A stretch of DNA of 64,000 bases from Heterodera schachtii (taxonomy: Eukaryota > Nematoda > Chromadorea > Rhabditida > Heteroderidae): assembly GCA_023374025.1 (NCBI GenBank), contig SIJG01000007.1, positions 539,852-603,851 of the forward strand. The letters are read 5' to 3'. Under the pieces are notes generated by a model. That model was not told the DNA's origin. It made no database searches and saw only the letters and a list, made by a program, of their open reading frames with translations. This document shows, piece after piece, positions 33,650 through 45,036 of the stretch (its first letter is position 1; each line of letters opens with the position of its first letter). A program made the position numbers and the translations under genes.

Positions 33650-35213
33650 TTACCCTTTCTTTCCCACCTGAGTCCATGGCCCATCCCCCGCAGTGTTCGG
33701 CTCATTTTGCTGCGACTCTTCCTCGAGTTTCATGCGCTTTGCTCGTAACTCCGCGAAGCACTGCTCCACGTCCTCCCCCGTGATGAGTCCGCTCTTTTCG
33801 TCTGCTCGCTTTCGCAAGAACTCCTTGCAGTGGCGCTTCATCTGCTCAAAGCCGACCATCATTTTCAGTGCCGTTTCGTGCTCCTTCGTCTCCTCCACCA
33901 CAATTTGGTAAATGTCTTTGGCCCCATCCTTTTGGGATGCCTTCTCTCGGTTTTGTTGTTCAAAGTGCGCGAGTGTGTCTTCGGGTTCGAGCAGAAACGA
34001 ACAGTCAAAGTCTTCGTACAGATTCTGAAAAACAGTGCGCTTCACTCTCTCCCATTTAAAGACTCATTATGGGTCATTACCATGCATTTTTGGCACCGGC
34101 AAAGCTCCTCTCGCCACCCCACTTCCATCCACACACTTTTCCCGGTTTCCTTCTCCCCTTTCTTTTTCATTGCTTCCAATTTGCACACGTCGTCCCTTTG
34201 TTCTTCGGCATTTTTGTTCTGACTTGTGCTCATTTCCTCCTCATTCGTCGATGGCACTTTCACATAAAAGCCCAAAAATGGGTAGTTGTCCACACAATCC
34301 TTGCAAATTAAAGTTTCGCTGTCGTCCGATAATGAATGCTTTTTCTCTGCTTCTTCCGTCGATTGTTCGGGTGGGAAAATGTGCTAAAAATAAAAAAGGA
34401 AGGAAAAAATGAATAATCAATTGCACAATTAAAAGTTCTAAAAAAGTGACCCTTCCGTTTTATTTCCATTTTTTTACCGACCGACGGATGGAACCAATCC
34501 TCGCACATGCAGCATTGGAACATGTCCTCCACCGAAGCGGTGGCGTCGTTCTCATCCGGGGGATATGCCTTTTTACATGAGCAAAAAATGCCCTTGAAAT
34601 TGTCGCTGTATTTGTTGCGTTTGTTATTTGCGTCCTTTTCCTGACAAAATAAAATGTCGTTTTTGTTTTGTTTTGCCCCTGAAGTGGTCATTTTACAATT
34701 CGAAAACCGACTTCAAACAATTTGCATTTCGTCTCAAATTTGGCGTTGCCGCAGTCGCAACAGAAACGGCGCTTCGAATACATCTCCACCAAGTTGTGTC
34801 CGTCATGGCAATTCTCTGAACATGCGTAACAAATGCCGGCCAATTGTCCCGTCCGTTCGAAGCACGTCTTACAGGAATAAAGAGGCTGCCGATTTTTATA
34901 ACCCTGGAAGTGATCATTGACTCATTAGAAATCGAACAATTTAATCCATTGGCACCTCCGAATAGGTGCAAACGGAGTCCAAACTGCCGCCGAGGAGTGC
35001 CAATGCCGTGTCCTCCCGCTCCTCGTCAAATTTTATGAGCTCGTCCATCAAAATTTCATCCTCCTCAATTGCTCCATTTTCTTCGCCCTTCTCATCCGAA
35101 ATGTTTTCTCTTTTGACATCCAACGAATTTTGAGGAGCAGAAATTTGTTGTTGTTGCTCATCATCAGCATGAGATGTGTTGTCGTCGCCATTTTCGTTGC
35201 TTTTTCTGTCCAT
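33650..35213 (-). CDS. ubr7: UBR7-like E3 ubiquitin ligase (UBR box plus PHD finger)
   Basis: UBR7 proteins are nuclear ubiquitin ligases that bind histone H2B and carry a UBR-type zinc finger. The first exon (34956-35213) holds an acidic region and LGGSLDSVCTYSE. The second, from 34903, reads YKNRQPLYSCKTCF, GICYACSENCHDGHNLVE and RRFCCDCGNAKF, a full Cys/His UBR-box ladder. Then follow FKGIFCSCKKAYPPDE and MFQCCMCEDWFHPSV, an atypical PHD finger, and ETLICKDCVDNYPFLGFYV. The last exon is alpha-helical and ends GPWTQVGKKG before the stop. There are about five exons. It is 700 bp downstream of the polymerase gene on the same strand, too far for a typical nematode operon. Confidence 0.93.
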
Positions 35214-35421
35214 TGTCAGTAATTAACAAATTATCTAGTAAAATTTTACAGCAAATTATTAAGAATAAATAAATAATAAATGCTCACAATTAACATTTTA
35301 AAATGTAAACAAGCAGATTCAAACTAATAGAACCGAAATTCAGAAAGTGGAATATTTAAAATAACTGAAAACCCAAGCCTTAACTTTCTATTCAAAATTT
35401 GTCTTTTTTGTGCTGCATGGC

Positions 35422-35500
35422 TCAGTCGGTTGTGCGTTTGTTATTTTAGTCAGTGAGTCTATGAAGAGAAACACATGCACCACGTTGACAGTGCTACGGC
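35422..35500 (+). other. Possible tRNA-derived fragment
   Basis: TGGCTCAGTCGGTTGTGCG looks like a D arm with a pol III A box. No B box or T arm follows within 70 nt, so this is at most a tRNA or SINE relic in the UBR7 to polymerase gap. Confidence 0.25.
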
Positions 35501-35912
35501 ATAACTGGAAACTGACGATCGATTCCGAGACTCTTTTTGCATTTTAAATTTAAATGCTCACATTAATTAATCCCCATCCCACCCAAAAATTACCATATTT
35601 GTTTTGTTTGTCTTTTATTAATTGTCAATGTGATTAGGTATTTTCACCTATTGAATAAAAAGAGATCAAATTGAGAATTGAAGTAAAGGTTTGAATAAAA
35701 TACCGAATACCCGATCAAATATTGAATATGAATTACATATGTATATTCTCTGGAATACGAAAAAATTGAGGCATTGATGAGAAAATGTTGGACCCGGCAA
35801 AAATAGCAACAGAATACAGAATAATACAAGAATGTAAAGAATTCTGAATGTCATCATGGAAAGTGGTCAAACACGGTAATCCGTTCAAATTTAAATGCCC
35901 CTCAAAGACTGA

Positions 35913-38900
35913 TCAGGCGATCGAAAAGCTAAAAAGGGAGTTGCCGAACCAACACATGATGATGTAGCGAAATACCTGCTCGGCCATCTGAGTGAAAATT
36001 TGCCGACAATCGCCCTGAAGATTAAGCGGTGCTCGCACAGCCAAAAGTTCGCGCAACGAATTCAACGCTTCCATTGTTCCGGTCGATGACACATAAAGTC
36101 GAACAGTGTCATAATCTAAACAACAACTCTATTTGATAAATACATGGGTTAATTCCCAATTTGTGCACCTTTATATTTGGGCAAGTCACGGAATACAATA
36201 TTAGTGCAGCGAGTCTTCTCGCACAGTTTGTTCAACAAGTCCTGGTTGTGGATCACTTGTTGCTGGCGCGATGCGGGCACTTCGATTATGAACGGCTCAC
36301 CCTCACGCTGAAAAACGGTAAATAAAATTATATGGGATAAATATGGATCTAATTATAAGAATATGATGTGAAAGTAAAAGCCGACCACTTGCTGCACTGG
36401 ACTCGTGTTTTTGTCCCGTTGGTCTTTGGTGCCAGGCAATCCTTCGAAACGAAAAGTAAACGCAATTTGATGGTAACAATGAAGTGCCGCCTGAATAACA
36501 AATTCTTTGTCTTATATAATTCACCAAAACAGTGACACCTTGTGAAGAGGCAACAATTGATTCTGCTGGAGCACAGAAGAGAAACCAATCCCGGGTTCAT
36601 TGAAATCCACAAAAGGCAACAAAGTGAACTGACGGGATGCCAAAAACTCCAAAAAACGCAAAAACTTCTTCCCCACGCCGCCATGTTGTCGCTCCAAGTT
36701 GATTGAGATGCCTTGGGGGCCTTTTTTGCAATGAGTGGAAGAGTCAATCTTAAAAATGTTGCATAGAAAGGCTGACAATGAAATTGAAACAAACAAATTC
36801 AAGCCAATTGGGCGACGATTCAATCGCTTCACAGGGCAAATGGTTCAGTCCGTATTGAATGACCAAAATGCAAATGTGCAAATCCTTCAACGGACTGCTT
36901 TCCTCCAAAAGACCTTTCAGCGCAGCCCACTTTTTAGCGAAAAACATTAATTTGTCAAGACCTAAAACAAAACTACACATTTGTTTAATAAAACCTAAAT
37001 ACCTTTGTATTTGTTGCAATAAAGCTGAACAGTTTGATAACCTTTTATTTCTTCAGGTGACGCTTTCTCTGGATGGCGGATAAATTCGTTTAAAATCCTG
37101 AAATTTTGGGGAATTTAAGTATAAAAACTAACAGTTATGGTCCCAATTTGAACCTGAATTGTTTTTTCCGATGATGGATGTATTCTTCAACATGAACATT
37201 GATCCGGTCACAAAGCGGGTCGAAAGAGAAGCGCTGATCGGCATTCAAATTGGAGCGGACTGAGTTGGTCCGTCGCACAACGTTTAACACATCCCAAGCC
37301 AACCAAGGAAATGAAAGTAATCGACGAACCGTGGAATCTAATGACAAGGAAATGAATATTAAACCGAAGAATATCATTAAGATTGACAATGTACCATATG
37401 AAATTTTGTAGTAAGCGCAAGCCAACTTTTTGTAAGCATCGGAAGGATCGTGACAAATGCGACGAAAGACTTCCTAAACAAATCAAAGCATAATGGATAA
37501 CAAACACTTCAACACCTTTGCCCCATTAGTGCGCACATAACGATACACCGGCACCGTCACTTCCTCGTAACGGTTCTGTTGACCTTCCAATAGCAGTTCG
37601 AAAAATTGACGTCTGAATTTGCCAAACACACTGAACAGTTGCTGTTCAATTGCATTGGTGGTATTGTAAAAAGACTAAAAAACAAGAGAATAAAATAATG
37701 AAAACCCCCAAAAATGCCCACCATGTCGTCGCTGTCCTTCTCGCTGATTCGATTTCGCAAAGCGGTGAAATGGCCAGAGAACAGTTCGCCCTCAGTTTTT
37801 ATCCCGTAACAGTCCAAAATGTTCTGAATAATACTAAAAATAAATGAAATGTTTCCAAATAAACCGACTTGAATATTGGCCGAGTAAGCCTCGTATTGCT
37901 GCACTGCCACTTCCAATATTTCCTTATCTTCACAGCCTGGCCATTGCAACAATTGGTCCACTTCCACGGCGGTAAACTCATCGTCAAAAGATGCAATGGT
38001 CAAAATATCGTCAATTTCTCTGGCTCGTCTGTAAGTAATGATATTAAAAAGGATGAAATAAGAAATATTTGTCGAGTGAAACCTGTAAAGTTGACCATTC
38101 AACCGAGAACTGATGTACCTGAATTTTCACCATTAGATTATTGGTCAAAATAAACAGGAACATGCATGGGTTCATTGTTCTTCTCCATAAAGTCCGGAGA
38201 ACGTTCAGCTCGCTCGGGAGGAATTGCTGTAGGCTTGGCGGGTGCATCTTCGTTTTCTGGGTTGACAGTCTCCCATTTGGTGGTTAGCGGTTTCGGAGGG
38301 ACACCAGTCTTTGGGAAATCGACCGCCTCCATGTGCTTACAGGCAATCTAAACTATTTTCGGCATAAATTTGTTTTTATTATTATTTTTGTACCCGGTAG
38401 CAGACTTCACTTTTGATGCCAAACAAATCCGAGTTGATGAGAAAGGCGTTCCCAATTCGTCCGATAGAGTCCTGCTTAATATAGTCGACGAAAAATTCAG
38501 CCATCTTTTGACGCTGAATCCATTTAGGGAAATTTAGAAGGGAAAAAGAGAGACAGAGAGAGGGACAAACCAAATCCTCTTCATTCACCGCTTCGGCCTC
38601 AACTCCTCTGAAAAATGGGATTTGAAATGGACTTAATACCAATTGATACTTTGACGTATAGTCGAAGGCATCCTCATTTCGGTCCAAATACAATTGTTCG
38701 TCCCAAATAACGGTATATTCATCGCCATCCAAATCAGAACCTTAAATGGGAACACCCGATTAGCAATTGAATTGTTCACCAATCCATGCCAAATTCACCT
38801 GCCATTTCGTCAGTGTGCGGGCGCGGCCCGTAACGCGGGAAGACGACCACGTCACAAAGATAATGCTGAAAGGGACCGCAAAACAGATGGGTGACAAAAC

Positions 38901-41900
38901 AAGCTTCAACCGTGCGCACTAACCAAAGCCGGAATGTCCACAGCGGTGAACATTCGAATGTCACCAGCAACAATGGAGGGGTTTTTGGTGATCATCACTG
39001 GGCCTAGAAACAATCGCAAATTCAAATGTGCTTTTACTTTAGGCCGACTTATTGACCAATTTTGTTTTAATCGTGGTTATGCCGTGTACCTGTCAACACT
39101 TGTCGCTCGGCGGTTGCTCCGGGCAGCTTCAACGCGCAATTCTTTGTGTACCGAATGAACACTTGGCCATACTGAATTTGCCCGCTTTCGTCCACAACTC
39201 CGAACATCGCCCGCCCGAGTGAAGATGGAATGGGAATTTGAAGTTTCATGCGAAGTTTTCCTAGAGTTGGTTGTTTTTTTTGTACAGATAAAGTGATTTT
39301 TACTCAGCGATGCGCGGACAGAAGCGCTGACCATTGAACGGAAGAATGGCTCTTTGGTCAAATTCAAATCTCTTATTTCGTCGTAGAGAATCTGAAATTA
39401 ATTACAATACAAAAAAAAACATCTTTTTCAACCAATGATTGGAACTGACCACTTTGGGAAATTCCCCAAGTTTGTTGCGTGCTTTGGTCTCATCCATCAA
39501 AGCACGAGTGAGCGCATGCAAATGGAGGTCCAACAGAAGATGGATTCGATTGCAAATTCGTTGGTGGGACGCCTCACTTTGGAGAGCGGAGACCTGTGAA
39601 TAATCAATCGGTAAAGAATGAATGCCCCATGCCTTTTCTTTTTACTTGGTCCAAAATATTGTTGACGGGACGATTGAGACAGAGTGGAACCGGGGAAGAA
39701 TACTTCACAATTTCGAGTTTTTGACCTTCCCGTTGCGTTTGGAACTTCTTCTGGGATGGACGAAATGTAATCTGAAGAAGACAGAAATTATTAATGGGAC
39801 AATTAAATAAAAGTGTAACACCTTGAGGTCCAACCAACAATCTCTTTTGTTTGGGTCCGTGTTGTCCTTTATTCCGTTTAGACGCCCCCATTCGCGCAAA
39901 GCATCCAAATTTTTGTCCACCGACAAAACGCCTTTGAAGCCACGGAATCGGATCTGGAAATGTGTGTTTTCAAACATTTAAAATGGAATGAATTCACTTG
40001 GTAGCACGAGGGAGTGCAGTCTTCCAACTTCAATTCGCGGCTCAATTCCCGCGCGGTTTCGAAACTAATTCGACCAACTCCGTCTGAGAAGCAATAGGGC
40101 TCGTCTTTGCTGTCCCGCCCGCCCAAATAATCAAACGATGTCGCGTAGAAACGGCGTTCCAACTCAATCCCGGTTTCCTAAAAACAAAACTTCCAACACA
40201 ATCTCTTTTTTTAAAATTTCGTTTGTTAACCCTCGCTTGTGTGAAGCATTGCGCCAGCCGAGACATCATTTTAGGTGCTGACTGAATTTTGAAGGAGCCC
40301 AATTTGGTACGAAACTCTCTGATCTCTTCCACAGAAGCACTGATGAAATAACAGCCGTTGTCGCGCATTTGCGAATTTGACGAACCAAAATAATTAAAAG
40401 TGCGGCCTTAATACAAAATATTAGAATAAAGTTGGTTTTTATTGTAAACATTGTTACCGGCAACGGTTATGCTATTGCGCAATTTCGAGCCAATGAATCG
40501 ATCGATGAGCATCGAACCGACATTCGTCGCATGGACAGGTCGCCCGTCGTCGTCTCGGAAAACAACGCGTAAGAATTTGTCCAGTGGATATTTCTTAGGG
40601 TCCATGCGCAACACTCTGTTGCCCATCAAAAGTTCAGGCGCAACAAAAAGCATCCGTGACGGTGTGATGAGCACCTCAAAAAGTACGATTAAAAACCAAA
40701 AACTGATGAGACGGACTTTTCTGATGCGAACATAACCCTCCTTGGTGTTTTCGTCGTGGATTTGTCGCATTGCGTCGGCACTTCGGTTGACTCTTTTGAA
40801 TATCCAATCGTAAATTAGGGACGGGTGCAGACAATCCAAGCGTTTGTCAATCTCAGCCAGCACCTGCTCCAACACATCCAATGTGACCTGTAAAATATGT
40901 TGTAAAAATTTAAACAAATCCCAAAATTATTTAAATTCACCGCTCTGTCCCTTTGGAAATCATTCGCGCACCGTCCCACAAATCTGTCACGGTCCAATTC
41001 GGTGGCCAGCAAATAGTCCTTGACCACCGTCCCCCGGGACAAAAGTGCAGCAATCATGTACATCAATTTGAAGTTGTTTTCACACATTTGGCGACATTGC
41101 TCATTGATCAAAGGCGACTCAACATAAGCGCGGAAGCGAAGGATTTTTTCGGGGGCAAAAGTGCGAAATTCCACGGAACGTTCGGTAGCCATTGCAAGAC
41201 GATTGATCAGTTGGCAATAGTCCTCAGACTGACCGTAAGAAAAGGGAAAATGAAATTTTCAACTGTTTATGGTAATTTTATGCACTGAAAACGAATCTGA
41301 CGTGCGTTTTTAGCTATTAACTTGCGCAAAAACGAACGTCAGATTCACGTTCAGCGCAGACAACACCAAATAAAAGGATAATTAGAGAATTACGTTAAAC
41401 AAATGAACATACCCTTCGTTCGAGGTCAAATTGGACTCGAAAAAACCGACGACTCGTTTACCTCTTCGCACATACTTAAAAAGAAGACCAAATAAGAAAC
41501 ATAAAATGGAAGAAATGTTACTGAGAGTCCCATGGAGCCCATGCCACATAGCGATCGCCTTGTTTGGACAGCAAATTATTCTGTCTCTTTGGATCATAAG
41601 CAAACAGTTTGATGCGACGAACCACCGGAGGTGATGAAACGTGAAAATAAAGTTCCCTAAAAAAATTGTTAAAATTGAAAACATTGACAAATGGCAACAA
41701 ACTGACAAATTGAATCCAACTGCCGCCCGTTTTAGATTGGCCATAACTCTTCTGATGGATTTGTATCTCACAGTAATTGAAACTACGTATTCTGCCTCTT
41801 CAATGCCAGTTTCACGCTCTTAACAGTCAAAGTTTTTGTTTTGAGAATTGAATTACAACTCCTTTAGTTTTTTACTTTGTCTGTCGACAAATGGGAAACG

Positions 41901-42600
41901 GATGACCAATTGTCTTTTGTCATGCTCAAAATCGCTAAGTGTTGGAGGTCCACTTATTGTGCGATTGTAGAAACGATCCATGATTCGGTTAGGATCCTCA
42001 ACAAGTTGAACAGTTCGATGAACAAGTGGTTGGTCACGGTCAACCAAACTGACGAATGAAAAGCATTTCGTGGGAATCTCCATGTTAGCCGAACTAAAGC
42101 AAATTGGTTGAAAACGGGCGAACATTTTGTACAACTGTACCAAAATTGAACATCAAAGAATTCCTTTGTGTTCAGCATTAATGCGCAAGTGAATGCGTGC
42201 TCCGTCAGTTTGACACGCTCATTTATAAACACGATGAAAAAGTTTAACATGTAAAGCAAATGGTTGTTCTGCCGAATGCTCTCCTCGTCCGCCTTGGTCA
42301 TCAAATGGTCGTTTTTCCCTTCACTAATCTCCAAGTTCAATGAGTATTCCACTCGCGCGTCGTATTCCTCCTCGCCCATCCGTTGCGCTGTTTCGACGCC
42401 AATTTGAAGTTTGAGAGTCTCGATGAGATATTTACAGGACAAAGCATCCTAAAGTATTGAATTAATATAAATTTGATGATTTGAGATTAAACCTCGACAA
42501 ATTTTCGAGTCTTTTCATCGAAATCTTCCGGTACGTTCCGAAACTCTTGTGCAGGCCAAAATACTAACTTGAATTTCTTGACAATTACATCCACATCCAT
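35913..42600 (-). CDS. Cellular RNA-dependent RNA polymerase (EGO-1/RRF-1 type)
   Basis: Nematode RdRPs copy target RNAs to make secondary siRNAs. The gene starts [20 protein letters not shown] at 42600 and runs through about twenty exons split by small introns. The conserved polymerase region is clear: [16 protein letters not shown] near 40080, [10 protein letters not shown] near 39940, [15 protein letters not shown] near 39680, [17 protein letters not shown] near 38980, and [19 protein letters not shown] across the 38745-38800 intron. The metal-binding DLDGD is encoded at 38721-38735, so the active site is intact. The C-terminus ends [11 protein letters not shown] and stops at 35913; this edge is less certain than the core. 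N-terminal exons ([19 protein letters not shown] and others) are poorly conserved. Whether it is nearer to ego-1 or rrf-1 cannot be settled here; rrf-3 looks less likely. Confidence 0.92.
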
Positions 42601-43185
42601 TATAATGAAAAAAACAATTCAGCGATATTTTACCCGTTATGTAATTCTCTGAAAAATATTTGAGTTAATATTTTCACCAAAAAAAAAATATTGTGGATTC
42701 ATGAAAACATTAAAAAAAAAGTATACAGTATTTTCTTCCTTTTTTGCATTTTCTAGTCTAGGTTATTTTGAAGCTTCTAGGATGCTTTTTTTCATTTTTT
42801 TTTTCTATCAATATTTTGGGAAGAAATGAAATTTTTTTTTCGAACTGTTCCTTTGTTTGGCGCTTTGTATTTTTCCCCTATTTTTGTTTTTGAAAGACCT
42901 AAATTTTCTCAGTTTTTTTTATCTTTGGAAAAACACATGGTTTTTCGACTTTTTTCACTCCTAGTTAAAGCATCTCATCTCTTCTGGGGGATCTCGCTTC
43001 TAAAAATCCTCGCCATATCATGAAAATAACATCCATAAAAAGGAACACCAAAAAGATCAACATATTTTTTATGCAAAATAAAATACAAATTTATGTTTAC
43101 TTTTTTTTGCCTGTAAATAATTCGTTGCATATGATTAAAAAAAGATTTTTTTTTTTTTAGTTTTTCTCGGCCGGCTATTCATATC

Positions 43186-44080
43186 ATGAAAAAAAATACC
43201 AACAAAAAGGAAGAAAAACGGCGAAAGCGGTACCGACCAGGGGAGAAGTAATTTGTTTTTCTTTTTTATATAAGGTAAATTAAATAATGTTTGGGTTTCA
43301 TGTACCTTAACTTTTTTTCTAAACCACAAATGGAGGGCTCTTTTAATTTGGATTGACAAAAATCACAAATAGCCAAAATCATCGACCCCTTTTGACATTA
43401 TTAAAAAAATAAAAAAGAAATAACAATCAAATGGCTTGGCTTATTTTTTAAATTTAAATCTTTAAAAAATGAGTGAGGACAAACAAGACATCAATCAAAC
43501 TTAATCTTTTAGGGCACTTAAAGAGATTCGGAGGTACCAAAAATCCACAGCCAATTTGATGCCCCGACAGCCGTTCCGTCGCTTGATCCGGGAAGTGATA
43601 AGCGAAATCACATGGAACTCTCTCCGGTTGGAGACCCAAGCGGCCACTGCTCTTCAGGAGGTGGGTTATTTATTGGTCAATTTGCAAATTGAAGATTAGT
43701 TGGGAAATGGAAATGCCTGTGAGAAGTTTCGGTAATATTGAAAGTTCAGTTTGCCCCCCCCCCCATTTTTGGAAGATTTCTTTTCAGTTTTAAGGGGTTT
43801 TGGGGTAGCTGATCACAAATATGACATCCTTTTTGGTCTTTCGAACCCCGAACATGAATTCCAACAAAAAGTTCAAATTCGCGTTCTTTTAGTCTAAAAA
43901 TAGCTTAAATGAAACTATTACCGAAGTTTCTTGAATTTACAGGCCGCTGAAACTTTTCTCACAACCTTTTTTGAAGCCGCTAACAGATGTGCCGTACACG
44001 CAAATCGAGTCACTATTATGCCCTCCGATTTTGTCCTTATTCGCTGGATCCTTCACACTTTTGGCAATAATATTGTTTGA
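43186..44080 (+). CDS. Divergent histone H3, CENP-A-like candidate
   Basis: Exons 43186-43247, 43513-43660 and 43943-44080 total 348 nt, 115 residues. The histone fold is clear: RYRPGEKALKEIRRYQKST aligns with RYRPGTVALREIRRYQKST of H3, followed by PFRRLIREV, ALQEAAETFL and CAVHANRVTIMPSDF. Compared with canonical H3, loop 1 (ISEITWNSLRLETQAAT) is one residue longer. The conserved ACE cysteine is replaced by AAE as in CENP-A. The C-terminus is LIRWILHTFGNNIV instead of LARRIRGERA. The N-terminal tail is short and lysine/arginine-rich (MKKNTNKKEEKRRKR) and lacks the canonical ARTKQTARKS. A possible splice acceptor at 43159-43160 leaves room for an upstream exon. These traits favour a centromeric H3, but a fast-evolving non-centromeric variant is possible. 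Confidence 0.8.
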
Positions 44081-44292
44081 CTAAAAACTCACATTTCTTT
44101 TTTCATTCCATTTTTTGCTGTATAAAATTGCGACTTTTTGAGCCTATTTTTTCCATTTGAATAAATGTGCATAAAATTGTGAAAACATTTGCATTTCATT
44201 TGAAAGTTCATTAAAGAAATGAGTTAAAAAATTTCGAAAAACAAATAAGCCAATGTTCCATCACTTTTAAAATAAATGCAAAAATATATTAC

Positions 44293-44878
44293 TAGGGATT
44301 CTTTTTTTAGGCAAATGCCTAAAATTTTTGCGCACTTGATACGCTCAGATAAGCACGAAAAACGCGTTTTCCGCTTTGTTTGGGGTGTCTATGATGACTT
44401 TTATAATGCCTATTTTTGCCTATTTTGGACTTTTTGTGCTTAATGCCTATTTGCCTATTTTTGTGCCTATTTCGCCATTTTTGGCGCTTTTTTCAGGATT
44501 TTTGGAAAAATCCTTACCAAAAATGCAATAAAAATTAAAAATACACCCCTAAGAATCGACTTGAAAAAATTTCAGAAATACACCTCTAAGAATTGAAAAA
44601 AAATTTTCATAAAAATTCGTCCTCAAAAATTAATTATTGTGGTAAAAAATTATTTTTATCGAAAACAACTTTAAAACAATTGAAATATAAGCAAAATATT
44701 TTTTAAATTAATTTTTACTTGTTTAATACCTAAAAAGCGTTAATAAAAAAAACTTTTTTTGCCTATTTTAGTGCCTATTTGATGATTTTTGTGCCTATTT
44801 GGTGCCTATTTTGCGATTTTTTTCTGCCTTTTTAGGTGCCTATTTCGCGATTTTTTGTGCCTAAAAAAAGAATCCCTA
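44293..44878. mobile_element. hAT-like non-autonomous transposon, exact 8-bp TSD
   Basis: The ends are TAGGGATTCTTTTTTTAGGCA and the reverse complement, flanked by exact TATATTAC duplications (44285-44292 and 44879-44886). The 586-bp interior repeats GTGCCTATTT/TTTGCCTATT many times near both ends in opposite orientation and has no coding frame. It resembles the 9714-10328 element in having TAGGG ends and an interior of short repeated words. Confidence 0.9.
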
Positions 44879-45036
44879 TATATTACAGTCAACGGATCAA
44901 TTTGAAAAATGATTTATAAATAAATGCCACAGATTTCATAAATTAGCAATTGAAAAGCGAATAATTAAAATGCTAGGCCATTTGTTAACGACACAAGAGT
45001 GAGGTCATCCGATGCTTTTTGTCCGCATTTCGCCTC

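Noticed and set aside
35422..35500. Functional tRNA gene
   Set aside because: Only an A-box-like D arm is present; there is no B box, T arm or acceptor pairing.
43186..44080. Canonical histone H3 or H3.3
   Set aside because: It lacks the invariant N-terminal tail, has a longer loop 1 and a different C-terminus; too many invariant H3 residues differ.
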